IMG/VR virus record: IMGVR_UViG_3300046512_000087
Coordinates: 29,404 to 93,403 of that record
DNA length: 64,000 nt
Origin: a virus
Direction: 5' to 3' (one strand)
Part shown: one piece after another, positions 33,050 through 40,933 of the stretch
Numbering within the stretch: the stretch's first letter is position 1
Layout: every line of letters starts with the position of its first letter
Notes under the pieces: model-generated
Database searches by the model: none
What the model saw: the letters and a program-made list of their open reading frames with translations, nothing else
What the model was told of the DNA's origin: nothing
Made by a program: the position numbers and the translations under genes

Positions 33050-33750
33050 TACTGCTCTCCGTTCAGTTTACTGATTTCCTGCAAGCGTTGCAGCCATACC
33101 GGTGGGGAGGTATGGCGGTACAGCTTGTCGCCGCGCTTCAATGGACTGCCGTCCTCGCCGTAGATGAATTCGGCAAACAGACCTTCGTCACCCTCATTGA
33201 TTATCGCCACCGGCTCGCCACTACGCTCAGCCATCGCATATTCGAGCGCCTGTATCCGCTCCAATTGCTGCTGATTGATGATGTACCGTGTCGGCTCGCC
33301 ATCTTCATTGACGGGCTCACTGATGGTGATTTCGTTCGACAGCGTGTGCTCGGCGTTACCGTTGTACCAGCGAGGTACTGCGGGCTCAGGAGTGGATGTA
33401 CTTTCTACCAACACGAAGTCATCGGTGTAGTCCATGCAGTTGCAGTCAACTACGTTCGTTTCGCCTACTGACTCGCACTGGCAGAACAGCGCCGTCAGTT
33501 TCTCGAACAATTCGTCACTCATGGCAGTAGCTACTTCAGCTTTTGTCAGCGTAACGGTTCGGCGCTCTTTGTCTTGTGGGTGTTCGAACTCGAACGAAAG
33601 CGTTTCTGCGGGCTCTGGCGTGGCGGCGAGCGCTGGCGCTTTAAAGGTGTTCAGCTCTGCTACCAGGGCCCGTAGCTCGCCAACCGTTACCTGGAGGTTG
33701 CAGTCAAAACCGACCTTGTAGGTGTCATGCAATTCTGGAGGGATTTTCAT
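33049..33750 (-). CDS. Hypothetical phage protein, 233 aa
   Basis: A 233-residue protein. The C-terminal piece (GEPVAIINEGDEGLFAEF...GDKLYRHTSPPV) is a stretch often found at the ends of phage-specific proteins of unknown function. Residues 84-110 are Cys-rich (CQCESVGETNVVDCNCMDY). Confidence 0.7.
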   Translation of the reverse strand: MKIPPELHDTYKVGFDCNLQVTVGELRALVAELNTFKAPALAATPEPAETLSFEFEHPQDKERRTVTLTKAEVATAMSDELFEKLTALFCQCESVGETNVVDCNCMDYTDDFVLVESTSTPEPAVPRWYNGNAEHTLSNEITISEPVNEDGEPTRYIINQQQLERIQALEYAMAERSGEPVAIINEGDEGLFAEFIYGEDGSPLKRGDKLYRHTSPPVWLQRLQEISKLNGEQ

Positions 33751-33751
33751 A

Positions 33752-34858
33752 TCAGTTCCCCGGAGCCTTGGGCTTCAGCATGAAGTGGGTGGGGTTGATG
33801 GTCTTGGTCTCCCACTCGTCGTTGTAACCATTCCACACCGCACCTTGCCAGCCGATGTCGTCAACCCAATGCCCTTCGACCACGCCTTCGGGATTGAAGT
33901 CTGGACATACCAGTTCTGGTCCGTACAGGAACATGCCTGGGATGTACTTGTCTTTGATGTCGGCAATGGGTAGCCATACCAGGGCCGGGTGCTTACCCTC
34001 TTTGACCACCCGGTAGACCCGTTGTACGTCCCAGATCTTACGTCCAAAGGTATCTGGATGCCCCCAGTCGGCTGTGCGGAAATCCTGGTAGTTCTTGTCA
34101 ATCCCGTTGTCATGCTCAAAGTCATGACGGTACGAGTAGCCAAACAACTCGAAGTTACCCTGGCCAGCCTCAACCGAGATCGAAGGGTCGAGAGCCATCT
34201 TGCACTCAATTGCAATCAGATCGGCCAGGGCCTTACGCGGGTCTCGTTCGTGGTTGATGGTCAGGCTATGGTTGATCACCAGGGCATCCAGCACCGCTTC
34301 TTTCCAGCCCTGGGCTTCCTTCAGCTGGTTGAGTGCATCTTGCAGGTTGGCTGTAACTGCCTTGTGCAACTTGATGATGTCTTTGGCTAGAAGCACCCCT
34401 GCCTTGTCGTAGTCCACCCGGGCATCACTGTCTGTCAGGCGTCCGGCTTCCCACACCGTTTCGTGGTACTTGGACAACAGGACTTCGAGGTCCAGGCTCT
34501 CTGCCGGGTTACGGCCAATGCTGGCGCCCAAGAGGTGGATCATCATGGCGAAGTTGGCCACGTCCACCGGGTCACCCTTGTCCATGTGTTCCCACAGCAT
34601 TTTGGACAGGTCTTCTGGATCACAGTCTTCCCAGCCACCACGACCCTTACGGCGGGATACCTCCAGCTTGGCCTTCATGACGTGGGCAAAGGAATCCACG
34701 GCCTTGTCATCGGAGTGCTGGACATTCACCAGCTCTTCGATAAGCACCAACACGGACTGGGTACGGATGTAACGGTGCATGGCACCCATGTACTCTTCTT
34801 GCCGGGAGGGCAAACCAGAGACGGTATCGCGTAATTCGCTCAAGGTTCTGATAGGCAT
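33752..34858 (-). CDS. MazG-like / phage DUF550-type protein, 368 aa
   Basis: A 368-residue protein. Residues about 60-108 (AKLEVSRRKGRGGWEDC..., HMDKGDPVDVANFAMMIHLLG) match a MazG-like domain common in phages, linked to nucleotide pyrophosphohydrolases. The C-terminal half (VWLPIADI..PGMFLYGPE to HFMLKPKAP) has a second domain like DUF551. Suggests nucleotide handling. A repeat variant at 34201-34214 codes for AIECK. Confidence 0.55.
   Translation of the reverse strand: MPIRTLSELRDTVSGLPSRQEEYMGAMHRYIRTQSVLVLIEELVNVQHSDDKAVDSFAHVMKAKLEVSRRKGRGGWEDCDPEDLSKMLWEHMDKGDPVDVANFAMMIHLLGASIGRNPAESLDLEVLLSKYHETVWEAGRLTDSDARVDYDKAGVLLAKDIIKLHKAVTANLQDALNQLKEAQGWKEAVLDALVINHSLTINHERDPRKALADLIAIECKMALDPSISVEAGQGNFELFGYSYRHDFEHDNGIDKNYQDFRTADWGHPDTFGRKIWDVQRVYRVVKEGKHPALVWLPIADIKDKYIPGMFLYGPELVCPDFNPEGVVEGHWVDDIGWQGAVWNGYNDEWETKTINPTHFMLKPKAPGN
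34201..34214 (-). repeat. Variant 14-bp repeat in coding sequence
   Basis: TGCACTCAATTGCA, read as IAIECK in the 368-aa gene. Confidence 0.85.
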
Positions 34859-34891
34859 ACATCACTCCATTGGAATTTAGGTGTAGTGAGT

Positions 34892-34919
34892 ATCGTACCT
34901 CACTACCCTGGTTTGTCAA
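34892..34919 (-). promoter_or_regulatory. Sigma-70 promoter next to a 14-bp repeat
   Basis: Minus strand TTGACA (34919-34914), 16-bp spacer, TACGAT (34897-34892). A repeat lies 4 bp upstream, in the reverse orientation. Drives the MazG-like gene. Confidence 0.82.
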
Positions 34920-35200
34920 ACCTTGCAATCAATTGCAAAGTCTTGGGTGGCTGTGTATTCGGAGCGGCGCCAGGATCGAGTGCCAACGAGCTGGTAGGAG
35001 AACACTGCTACTTCAGTCATTGATACGAACTGGTCCTTTACCTTCATCTGGTCGCTCAGGATCTGGTCGGCAATCAGACCTTGGATATTTTCCACATCAG
35101 CCCGGTCTGCAATGGGGCGGCTGGCAACAATGAACTCGGTGCCGTTGCCCTGGCTGGAAAAGAACCCAACCAGATACAGGTACTTGCGACGCGCAGCCAT
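34916..35200 (-). CDS. Hypothetical protein, 94 aa
   Basis: A 94-residue alpha/beta protein (KYLYLVGFFSSQGNGTEFIVASRPI) that ends with DFAIDCKV. That end is encoded by the repeat and the first bases of the promoter. No family recognised. Overlaps the dUTPase stop by one base. Confidence 0.7.
   Translation of the reverse strand: MAARRKYLYLVGFFSSQGNGTEFIVASRPIADRADVENIQGLIADQILSDQMKVKDQFVSMTEVAVFSYQLVGTRSWRRSEYTATQDFAIDCKV
34924..34937 (-). repeat. 14-bp dyad repeat at promoter and gene end
   Basis: Plus strand TGCAATCAATTGCA, read as AIDCK, 4 bp from a -35 box. Confidence 0.95.
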
Positions 35201-35646
35201 TACGCCATGCCCCTGAGTTCGGTACTACCAAAGCCTTGCTCGCCACGCTCGGTATCAGAGAGTTCGTCCACCAGCAGGAACTGGACTTGTTCCACCGGCA
35301 GTACCAGGGCCTGGGCAATTTTGTCTCCGGCTTTCACTACCAGAGGCCCGTCGTCATCCCGGGTGAGCTTGACCTTGAGCTGGCCACGGTAATCCGAGTC
35401 GATGATACCCACGCAGTTGGCGAGACGGGTATTGGACTTGAAGCCCTGGCCGCTACGGCTAAACACCAGCATGGCGAAGCCTTCCGGCACTTCAAAGGCC
35501 AAGCCCGTATCCACAGCCAGCGTGCCGATCCCGGAATGGCGGTCACCTTCGTCCGTTGGAACAGACAAATCGAAACAGGCCGAGCCCGGCGTCGAGTAGG
35601 TTGGCGTCACCGCGTCTTCACGCAACTTCTTCATCTTCACTTGCAT
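35200..35646 (-). CDS. dut: dUTPase
   Basis: A 148-residue trimeric dUTP pyrophosphatase, turning dUTP to dUMP to keep uracil out of DNA. Five motifs in order: PGSACFDL (motif 1), RSGQGF (2), GIIDSDYRGQL (3), GDKIAQALVLPV (4), RGEQGFGST (5, Phe-Gly-Ser/Thr). The start is the ATG at 35646 with AGGAG 8 bases upstream. Confidence 0.9.
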   Translation of the reverse strand: MQVKMKKLREDAVTPTYSTPGSACFDLSVPTDEGDRHSGIGTLAVDTGLAFEVPEGFAMLVFSRSGQGFKSNTRLANCVGIIDSDYRGQLKVKLTRDDDGPLVVKAGDKIAQALVLPVEQVQFLLVDELSDTERGEQGFGSTELRGMA

Positions 35647-35661
35647 ACAGCTCTCCTGGTT

Positions 35662-35675
35662 TGCAATCAATTGCA
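35662..35675 (-). repeat. 14-bp dyad repeat giving a stop codon
   Basis: Plus strand TGCAATCAATTGCA. On the coding strand TGC-AAT-TGA ends the 35667-36029 gene as Cys-Asn-stop. Confidence 0.95.
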
Positions 35676-36029
35676 GGGTTCGTTGGGTTCCACGCGGAAC
35701 TCGGCTTTACAGTCTGGGCACCGGGCATTCAAGAAGCCGTCCCGGGCCACCCGCATTCCATGAATCTGTTCGAAGTGCAACTTGGTGCCCTCATTGGGGC
35801 AGTTCAGCACACCGCGTTTCAGCGGTACTTCTGGGTCATGCTCAGGTTTCTCCCACGGCACCATAGATTTGTCCCAGTCTGCCTGGGTGCGGTGGTAGTG
35901 CTGGAGGGTAACGGTGTCTACATAGACGATACGGGTCTCACCACGGAGACTGGCAGCGCCCATGGAACCACATACAAGGCGGTACTTTCCGCCTTTTTCT
36001 ACATGGGTAAAGAAACGTGGCTTGCTCAT
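35667..36029 (-). CDS. DUF1653-like plus zinc-binding protein, 120 aa
   Basis: Starts MSKPRFFTHVEKGGKYRLV. Residues 10-60 (YRLVCGSMGAASLRGETRIVYVDTVTLQHYHRTQADWDKSMV) resemble DUF1653. The end has CPN and CPDC pairs, a zinc site, and the stop codon comes from a repeat. The ATG at 36029 follows GGAAGTAT. Function unknown. Confidence 0.6.
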   Translation of the reverse strand: MSKPRFFTHVEKGGKYRLVCGSMGAASLRGETRIVYVDTVTLQHYHRTQADWDKSMVPWEKPEHDPEVPLKRGVLNCPNEGTKLHFEQIHGMRVARDGFLNARCPDCKAEFRVEPNEPCN

Positions 36030-36562
36030 GATACTTCCTTGCAATTGATTGCAAACATTGGGCCCCAGCCCAAAATCATTTCGCCCTCTTCACCCACGGG
36101 CACTCCCGTGAAACTGAAGTCAGCACTGTTCACAAGCTCGCCCAGGTCACGCAGGAGGTTATGCTCCAGTCCTACGTACATGAACGAGGCTCCGTCCTCC
36201 AGCGCCTTCTCAAGGGCATACCCGGCCCATCCAGAATGGTCTGGTCGGCAGCACAGTGCCAGGGTGCCGGGCTTATAGTCCCATGACACCGCGTCGGCAA
36301 TCAGGACATGGCTCACACCGTCACGACGGCAGCTGTCTATGCCTTGTATTGTGACACCGCGCTTGATGCCGTCCAGAAACAGGTCACCGTTACCGGCGCC
36401 GATTTCCAACACACTGGTTTCATGCTTCTTCAGCAACGCGGTCAGCAGCTCCCAGAAGACTTCAGTCGGCTGGAAGAACCGCATCTTTGGCATAGCGAAG
36501 CCTTGGGCCTGCATGTTCTGCATAGCCATGCCCGTCAGGGTCGCAAAGAGATCTCGTTCCAT
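36026..36562 (-). CDS. SAM-dependent methyltransferase-like, 178 aa
   Basis: A compact protein with VLEIGAGNGDLFLDG near residues 50-64, motif I for S-adenosylmethionine binding, followed by GIDSCRRD (motif II acid) and DAVSWDYK (motif III). No target motif seen. Ends in a repeat-encoded AINCKEVS. ATG at 36562 after GAGG. Confidence 0.65.
   Translation of the reverse strand: MERDLFATLTGMAMQNMQAQGFAMPKMRFFQPTEVFWELLTALLKKHETSVLEIGAGNGDLFLDGIKRGVTIQGIDSCRRDGVSHVLIADAVSWDYKPGTLALCCRPDHSGWAGYALEKALEDGASFMYVGLEHNLLRDLGELVNSADFSFTGVPVGEEGEMILGWGPMFAINCKEVS
36040..36053 (+). repeat. 14-bp dyad repeat at gene end
   Basis: Exact copy, read as AINCK at the C-terminus of the methyltransferase-like gene. 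Confidence 0.95.
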
Positions 36563-36569
36563 ACGCACC

Positions 36570-37205
36570 TCAGACCAGATCGTTAAATCCGGCCACTACG
36601 AGTTCAGGGGACACGTAATCGTTGGGGTTCTTCTCCATTTCTTCCTTGGCGAAGGCCTCCATACGGTCGTTGTGTTCGGCGTCTTGTTCACCCAGGCGCA
36701 GCAGGTTCAGGTAGTCGTTGCCATAGGCCTCGAAGCTGATTTCCGTACGGATTTTACCTGTCAGCAAGTCGTTGGCCTTGAGAATCCGGCCCAGAGCCTT
36801 GATCTGCTCGGCAGTGGGCCAGCACTCGTTGCGCCCGTGGCTTACGTTGAAGCCGAACCGGCAGCTGATACGGACAAGAGGCAGCTTGTAGTTGCACTCC
36901 AATTCGAACTCCTGGTAGGCCATTACCGGGGGATTGTCACGGTTACCCGTAGGTTGGGGTGCCCCGAACGCTTTAGCCTGCTCTGGGCAGAGGATGGCGG
37001 CGATGACGCCGTGTACCGCGTACTTGTTGAGGACATACACCGTGCCGTCCGGGCCGATGACACAGCCATAGGGCATGCCGTAGAACGCATCGTCGCCGTC
37101 AGCAGGAGTTACCACCTGACTCAGGTAGTCAACTGCCATGGGCTCGGTGCTTTCTTCCAGCATGTAGCCGAATTGACGTGCACGGTCTTTAGTTACTGTT
37201 CTCAT
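36570..37205 (-). CDS. Hypothetical protein, 211 aa
   Basis: A 211-residue protein of mixed alpha/beta look with no motif I can name. The N-terminal MRTVTKDRARQFGYMLE is helical. Overlaps the zinc-finger protein gene by 4 bases. Confidence 0.7.
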   Translation of the reverse strand: MRTVTKDRARQFGYMLEESTEPMAVDYLSQVVTPADGDDAFYGMPYGCVIGPDGTVYVLNKYAVHGVIAAILCPEQAKAFGAPQPTGNRDNPPVMAYQEFELECNYKLPLVRISCRFGFNVSHGRNECWPTAEQIKALGRILKANDLLTGKIRTEISFEAYGNDYLNLLRLGEQDAEHNDRMEAFAKEEMEKNPNDYVSPELVVAGFNDLV

Positions 37206-37726
37206 TGCTTTGGCTCCAGCTCAGTTTTCAGGCTACGACACCGGGAACAGTCGTCATGGCCCTTGGTGGTCTTGTTGCCGCACTTGCAGTCAGCTTGCAG
37301 TGCAGTCCTGGCACGATTCTTTCTCCGGTTGTCTGCATGTGCAACACAGAGACCGTGTACATGGCCCGCTGTTTCAGTGCGGCGGCACCCGGTATTGCTA
37401 CAGATGCGGGCATAGCCCTGGGTGTTGGCATGGAACGGGCGGTTACAGTGAGGGCAACCCTGGGCATGCCCTTTCACCGGCTTGTTGCAGTAGCCACAGA
37501 AGACATCCCGATCTTCGGCCAGGGCCGGATCAATGAAGGTGTTCTCCGGGCGCTCGGGCCTGCGCGGGATCTTTACCTTAGGGGCGGGGGTGGGCAGCAG
37601 AACAGCCTTGGTCTCACGCTGTTCATCCAGGAATATGCAGGTGCATTTCCGGTTATCCACGATCCAGATGCGGTTGTGTTCAGCCAGAGACCAGCAGCTG
37701 TTACACAGCATAAAAAGCATTTTCAT
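37202..37726 (-). CDS. Cysteine-rich multi-zinc-finger protein, 174 aa
   Basis: A 174-residue protein with many paired cysteines: LCNSC (8-12), FCGYCNKPV, GCPHCNRPF, ARICSNTGCRRT, LCVAH, DCKCGNK, DCSRCRS. At least three zinc sites are likely. The first 40 residues are set apart by a Pro/Arg linker. Probably binds nucleic acid or protein. Function unknown. Confidence 0.7.
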   Translation of the reverse strand: MKMLFMLCNSCWSLAEHNRIWIVDNRKCTCIFLDEQRETKAVLLPTPAPKVKIPRRPERPENTFIDPALAEDRDVFCGYCNKPVKGHAQGCPHCNRPFHANTQGYARICSNTGCRRTETAGHVHGLCVAHADNRRKNRARTALQADCKCGNKTTKGHDDCSRCRSLKTELEPKQ

Positions 37727-37929
37727 TTGCTACTCCATGCGAAGGCAATCAGTTCCAGCAGGGTCACGGTCCACTCACCAGAACCGGCACTAACACTGCC
37801 TTCTCCAGCAGGCCAGAAATAGTGAATGATCAACTCACCGTCGCCCCAAGGTTCGATGCTGTCAGCGGTGCAGTTCCCGCCGTCTTGGTTCACAAAGGCA
37901 GTGGCCATTTGCAGGATCAGGTCGCTCAT
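37723..37929 (-). CDS. Hypothetical protein, 68 aa
   Basis: A 68-residue mildly acidic protein, beta-rich (DGELIIHYFWPAGEGS), overlapping the zinc-finger gene by 4 bases. No family recognised. Confidence 0.65.
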   Translation of the reverse strand: MSDLILQMATAFVNQDGGNCTADSIEPWGDGELIIHYFWPAGEGSVSAGSGEWTVTLLELIAFAWSSK

Positions 37930-38166
37930 TTACCACCCCGGATCGCGTGCAGGGCGCTCGCCCATGACGTGTAGTTGAGAGCCAACGAGTTCAGCCCAGA
38001 AGAACTTCTTGTGGCTGTTGCCCATCATCTTGGTGAAGGCTGGGGTTTCTTCCTGCTCCCACATGATGGACCGGTCTTGGTTGTAGATCAGGATCGAGCC
38101 ACCTGGGCTGCTGGTAGCCACGGCCTTCTGGACCTTGACGATGAATTCCTTGGGAGTCCTCTTCAT
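37930..38166 (-). CDS. Hypothetical protein, 78 aa
   Basis: Starts MKRTPKEFIVKVQKAVATSS at the ATG that overlaps the previous TGA (ATGA). A compact alpha/beta protein. No family recognised. Confidence 0.65.
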   Translation of the reverse strand: MKRTPKEFIVKVQKAVATSSPGGSILIYNQDRSIMWEQEETPAFTKMMGNSHKKFFWAELVGSQLHVMGERPARDPGW

Positions 38167-38327
38167 ACCGCGTCTACCCACGCAGTGATCTGGGTGTCGA
38201 GGGCTTCCAGATCCACGAGATCTTCATGATCAGCGTCTTCAGCTACTTCGGCAAAGCCATGTTCGAAGCCTTCGAGATAGGCGGCCTTCAGCATTTCAGC
38301 CAGTTTGGATTCAGTCAGTTGCTTCAT
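38163..38327 (-). CDS. Small acidic protein, 54 aa
   Basis: Begins MKQLTESKLAEMLKAAYLEG, mostly helical and acidic (VAEDADHEDLVDLEALD). First gene after promoter 38362-38390, with AGGAGTGG leader. No family recognised. Confidence 0.7.
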   Translation of the reverse strand: MKQLTESKLAEMLKAAYLEGFEHGFAEVAEDADHEDLVDLEALDTQITAWVDAV

Positions 38328-38361
38328 AGCACCACTCCTATTGGTGTTTTGGAATACCGTT

Positions 38362-38390
38362 ATCTTACCTTACGGGCTAGGTTTGTCCAA
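38362..38390 (-). promoter_or_regulatory. Sigma-70 promoter next to a 14-bp repeat
   Basis: Minus strand TTGGAC (38390-38385), 17-bp spacer, TAAGAT (38367-38362). A repeat lies 6 bp upstream. Confidence 0.88.
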
Positions 38391-38571
38391 TTGTTTTGCA
38401 ATTGATTGCAGGACTACGGCTCAACACGGTCTGAGCTTCGTGGTAGTTGGCGTAACCACGCTTGCGGGCCAGCTGTTCCAGGACATCGGCATGCTTCATG
38501 CCAGTAGCCTTCTTGATTTCTGCCGCCGTGCGCTTGAACTCGTCAAGCAACGTTCCTGTTTTGGAAGACAT
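38377..38571 (-). CDS. Small protein, 64 aa, ending in repeat-encoded sequence
   Basis: A 64-residue helical protein (LLDEFKRTAAEIKKATG, then LEQLARKRGYANYHEAQ, a pattern seen in short phage proteins). It ends AINCKTIGQT, encoded by the repeat and the -35 region. The promoter is nested in its 3' end. Confidence 0.7.
   Translation of the reverse strand: MSSKTGTLLDEFKRTAAEIKKATGMKHADVLEQLARKRGYANYHEAQTVLSRSPAINCKTIGQT
38397..38410 (+). repeat. 14-bp dyad repeat at promoter and gene end
   Basis: Exact copy, read as AINCK, 6 bp from a -35 box. Confidence 0.95.
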
Positions 38572-38572
38572 A

Positions 38573-39118
38573 TCAGGGCTCCAGGGGCAGCTGGTCGCAT
38601 TGCTGCAAGCCGTTCTTTTCTACACAGTCGTCCCAGGCTTCATGCTCTGAGTCGAAAAGGTCTCCCACCCCGCACCCTGGCTCACCTGCCCAAAAGAACT
38701 GGACTTCAGGACCCTCCAGCTCGTTAGTCATCAGGACCTTAAACCCCGCAGAAGAACACAGGTCGATAGTCGGCTGGTTTGGGAGCGCACCCGGGTACTC
38801 CACTATCGAGATGTCCCAGCTATCAACCGCGTTGGTCTCCCAGTCTCGGTGAACGTTTACACAGGTTGTGTAGTACAGCTTGCCTACCACCAATCCTTCC
38901 GTTGGGATAAGCACCCGGTCACAGCAGTCAGAGTCTTGAGAATATTCCTCGGCCAGAACATCAAAACCATTACTGTAAACCCGGACCAGCATCGAACCAA
39001 AGATAGGCAGGCCCTGGCCGGACAGGGCAAAAGCCTTCGAGACTGTGATTGCCCGGTATACCGTAAGACTTTCTTCTACGCTTGGGTTTGCAATCAATTG
39101 CAAGGTGTTACCGGTCAT
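38573..39118 (-). CDS. Hypothetical protein, 181 aa
   Basis: Starts MTGNTLQLIANPSVEESL at the ATG with GGAGCAAAGCCT upstream; residues 6-10 come from a reverse-oriented repeat. Beta-rich with several Cys (SQDSDCCDRVLIP, EPGCGVGDLF). No family recognised. Confidence 0.65.
   Translation of the reverse strand: MTGNTLQLIANPSVEESLTVYRAITVSKAFALSGQGLPIFGSMLVRVYSNGFDVLAEEYSQDSDCCDRVLIPTEGLVVGKLYYTTCVNVHRDWETNAVDSWDISIVEYPGALPNQPTIDLCSSAGFKVLMTNELEGPEVQFFWAGEPGCGVGDLFDSEHEAWDDCVEKNGLQQCDQLPLEP
39089..39102 (-). repeat. 14-bp dyad repeat in coding sequence, reverse
   Basis: Plus strand TGCAATCAATTGCA, read as LQLIA near the start of the 181-aa gene. Confidence 0.95.
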
Positions 39119-39344
39119 AGGCTTTGCTCCAATCAGGTTTGTGTTTTTCTTCAAAGCTGGACAACTTGCTCAGAGGCAGCCATTTCGTGTGCTTCTTGCA
39201 AGCGTCACACTGGTATCGGAATTCCTTACGAATGTGACGGCCACCCTTCCCGAACCAGTGCTGCACTTCATAGCAGGGTAGGTACAGGTGGTGGCCCTGG
39301 CGGCATTTCCGCATTCTGAGCCAGTGGCGGATCAGCCGGAGCAT
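39108..39344 (-). CDS. Zinc-finger-type basic protein, 78 aa
   Basis: Starts MLRLIRHWLRMRKCRQGHH with GGAGGAACAC upstream. Cys/His pairs KCRQGHH and YQCDACKKH form a likely zinc site in a very basic protein. Possibly binds nucleic acid. Confidence 0.65.
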   Translation of the reverse strand: MLRLIRHWLRMRKCRQGHHLYLPCYEVQHWFGKGGRHIRKEFRYQCDACKKHTKWLPLSKLSSFEEKHKPDWSKAYDR

Positions 39345-39517
39345 GTGTTCCTCCACAGATGGACAGTGAGTTCGCCGGACGAGTTCTCGGTCTTGTAGCC
39401 GGTCCACGTATCACTGCTAAGCTGGCCACCGAAGTCATGGGTGAAGCCAGCCCACTTGGTCATGCGCCGGGTCAACACCATGCGCTTCTTAGTCACCAGC
39501 TTACGGTCGTAGGACAT
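39332..39517 (-). CDS. Small basic protein, 61 aa
   Basis: Begins MSYDRKLVTKKRMVLTRRMTK. Overlaps both neighbours. No family recognised. Confidence 0.6.
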   Translation of the reverse strand: MSYDRKLVTKKRMVLTRRMTKWAGFTHDFGGQLSSDTWTGYKTENSSGELTVHLWRNTCSG

Positions 39518-39726
39518 TACACCGCTTCCCAGTACAGGGTTTCAAGAAGGGCCGTATCGATGCGGTCACCAGCAAAGATCTCCACCCGTACGGCCTTGGT
39601 GGTGATGCGGCGGATGCCTTTGATCATCGGGGCCTTGGATTTGTAGGCGTTGGTGACGAAGCGGTTTCTCATTCCCACCTCGTCATACGTGCCATCTGAG
39701 TTACGGATTGTAACGATGGCCTTCAT
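39517..39726 (-). CDS. Small hypothetical protein, 69 aa
   Basis: Begins MKAIVTIRNSDGTYDEVGM, a beta-rich protein. Shares its end base with the next gene. No family recognised. Confidence 0.65.
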   Translation of the reverse strand: MKAIVTIRNSDGTYDEVGMRNRFVTNAYKSKAPMIKGIRRITTKAVRVEIFAGDRIDTALLETLYWEAV

Positions 39727-39727
39727 G

Positions 39728-40291
39728 TCAGCACACCAACAACAGATGGCAGCAACCTTCTCGTTTCTCGCAAGGCACTCGCTCGTTATCTCCGTTCAGA
39801 GGAGGTTCTCCTTGAGCCACTACAACCCACGGGGTGGCAATGCCTGTCGGGCTATTCGAGTTAGCGAACTGCTCCACTTGGGCATTGGTGAATGCCTCTG
39901 GCACACAGACTTGCATGGTACACAAGGCCGTTCTTACGACTTCAGGCCCAGTAGAGACTCCCAGCTGAACCTTCTTAGTTGCGCGGATCGCGTAGATATT
40001 CACCTCGTCCATCTGGATGACATCGCCTTCATGCAGGCCATGGATAAACCCGAACATCAGGTTGCCATGCACTGTCCCGGTGAGGGTAGTAGCGGCGCGG
40101 CCTGTAACCAGGACCCAGAAGCGCTCGTTACGATACTGGGTTTGACCAGTAGGCTCGAAGGGCGCGCAGACCTTCACTAAGTCCCCTGGCTTGACCTCGG
40201 CAGTCTCACTCCGGGCCGGGCAGGAGAAGGTTGCAGGACTGCTCACGGCAATCTGGCGGGCATCAATCAGTTTCGGGGTCTTGGTAGCCAT
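39728..40291 (-). CDS. DUF2314-like protein, 187 aa
   Basis: Starts MATKTPKLIDARQIAVSSPA after the GGAGTG leader. Residues 45-105 (GDLVKVCAP, ERFWVLVTGRAATTLTGTVHGNLMFGFIHGLHEGDVIQM) fit the DUF2314/YegJ pattern of a small beta-barrel. Function unknown. First gene after promoter 40325-40353. Confidence 0.6.
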   Translation of the reverse strand: MATKTPKLIDARQIAVSSPATFSCPARSETAEVKPGDLVKVCAPFEPTGQTQYRNERFWVLVTGRAATTLTGTVHGNLMFGFIHGLHEGDVIQMDEVNIYAIRATKKVQLGVSTGPEVVRTALCTMQVCVPEAFTNAQVEQFANSNSPTGIATPWVVVAQGEPPLNGDNERVPCEKREGCCHLLLVC

Positions 40292-40324
40292 TTGTGTCAC
40301 TCCATTGTTTGGTTAACTGAACGT

Positions 40325-40353
40325 ATCTTACCAGATTTACCCGGTTTGTCCAA
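40325..40353 (-). promoter_or_regulatory. Sigma-70 promoter near a 14-bp repeat
   Basis: Minus strand TTGGAC (40353-40348), 17-bp spacer, TAAGAT (40330-40325). The repeat is 13 bp upstream, the longest such gap. Confidence 0.87.
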
Positions 40354-40357
40354 TTAA

Positions 40358-40621
40358 TTACTCTTTTGCAATTGATTGCACGGGAGTCTTACCGTACCAG
40401 AACTCCTTGAAGGCCTCAGGAGCCGCTTCGTCGAAGGCCTGGGCCATCTGGGTCAGGAAGTTCTGCATCTTGTTCCACTCGACCATCAGGGGCTCTGCTT
40501 GGCTCTTGTCCAGCAACAGGTCCACCCGGTCATCTGTAGTGCAGACACCTATCTTGCCATCAGGACTTCCACCCAACTCCATCAGTTCAGGCCAGCGTTC
40601 TTCAATGTACTTAGTTCTCAT
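40358..40621 (-). CDS. Small hypothetical protein, 87 aa
   Basis: An 87-residue helical protein (MRTKYIEERWPELMELGG..., MQNFLTQMAQAFDEAAPEAF) that ends in repeat-encoded VQSIAKE. No family recognised. Confidence 0.7.
   Translation of the reverse strand: MRTKYIEERWPELMELGGSPDGKIGVCTTDDRVDLLLDKSQAEPLMVEWNKMQNFLTQMAQAFDEAAPEAFKEFWYGKTPVQSIAKE
40367..40380 (+). repeat. 14-bp dyad repeat at gene end
   Basis: Exact copy, read as VQSIA at the end of the 87-aa gene. Confidence 0.95.
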
Positions 40622-40624
40622 GTT

Positions 40625-40933
40625 TCACCCGTACATCATCAAGTTAGGATTGGTCTTCAGTTCGTACAGCAGGAACATCCGGTACTCGGCGGTCAGTTGT
40701 GGCAGGAAGAACAACAGGTTGCGATGGCACTGATCAGCAAACTTCTCGGCAAGATGTCTGCCTGGGTGCTCATCGAACAGATACACCATCATGTCAGTGC
40801 AGATCTTTCGCTGTAGCTGCTCCAGGTCTTTCACCTGAGCAAGGTACTCATAGGTGCCGTCGCCTTTCAACTTAGCACGCACGCCGTCCGGGTCTTTGGC
40901 CCACTGGGCTTTGAAGTCGGTGAACCGGCTCAT
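40625..40933 (-). CDS. Hypothetical protein, 102 aa
   Basis: A 102-residue mostly helical protein (EYLAQVKDLEQLQRKICTDMMVYLFDEHPG, then FADQCHRNLLFFLPQL). No family recognised. Confidence 0.7.
   Translation of the reverse strand: MSRFTDFKAQWAKDPDGVRAKLKGDGTYEYLAQVKDLEQLQRKICTDMMVYLFDEHPGRHLAEKFADQCHRNLLFFLPQLTAEYRMFLLYELKTNPNLMMYG

Noticed and set aside
33752-34858. MazZ of a 2-aminoadenine (Z-genome) pathway, with the family A polymerase as DpoZ
   Set aside because: The MazG-like domain is a general phage type, and no PurZ or DatZ is visible in this window, so nothing supports a Z genome here.
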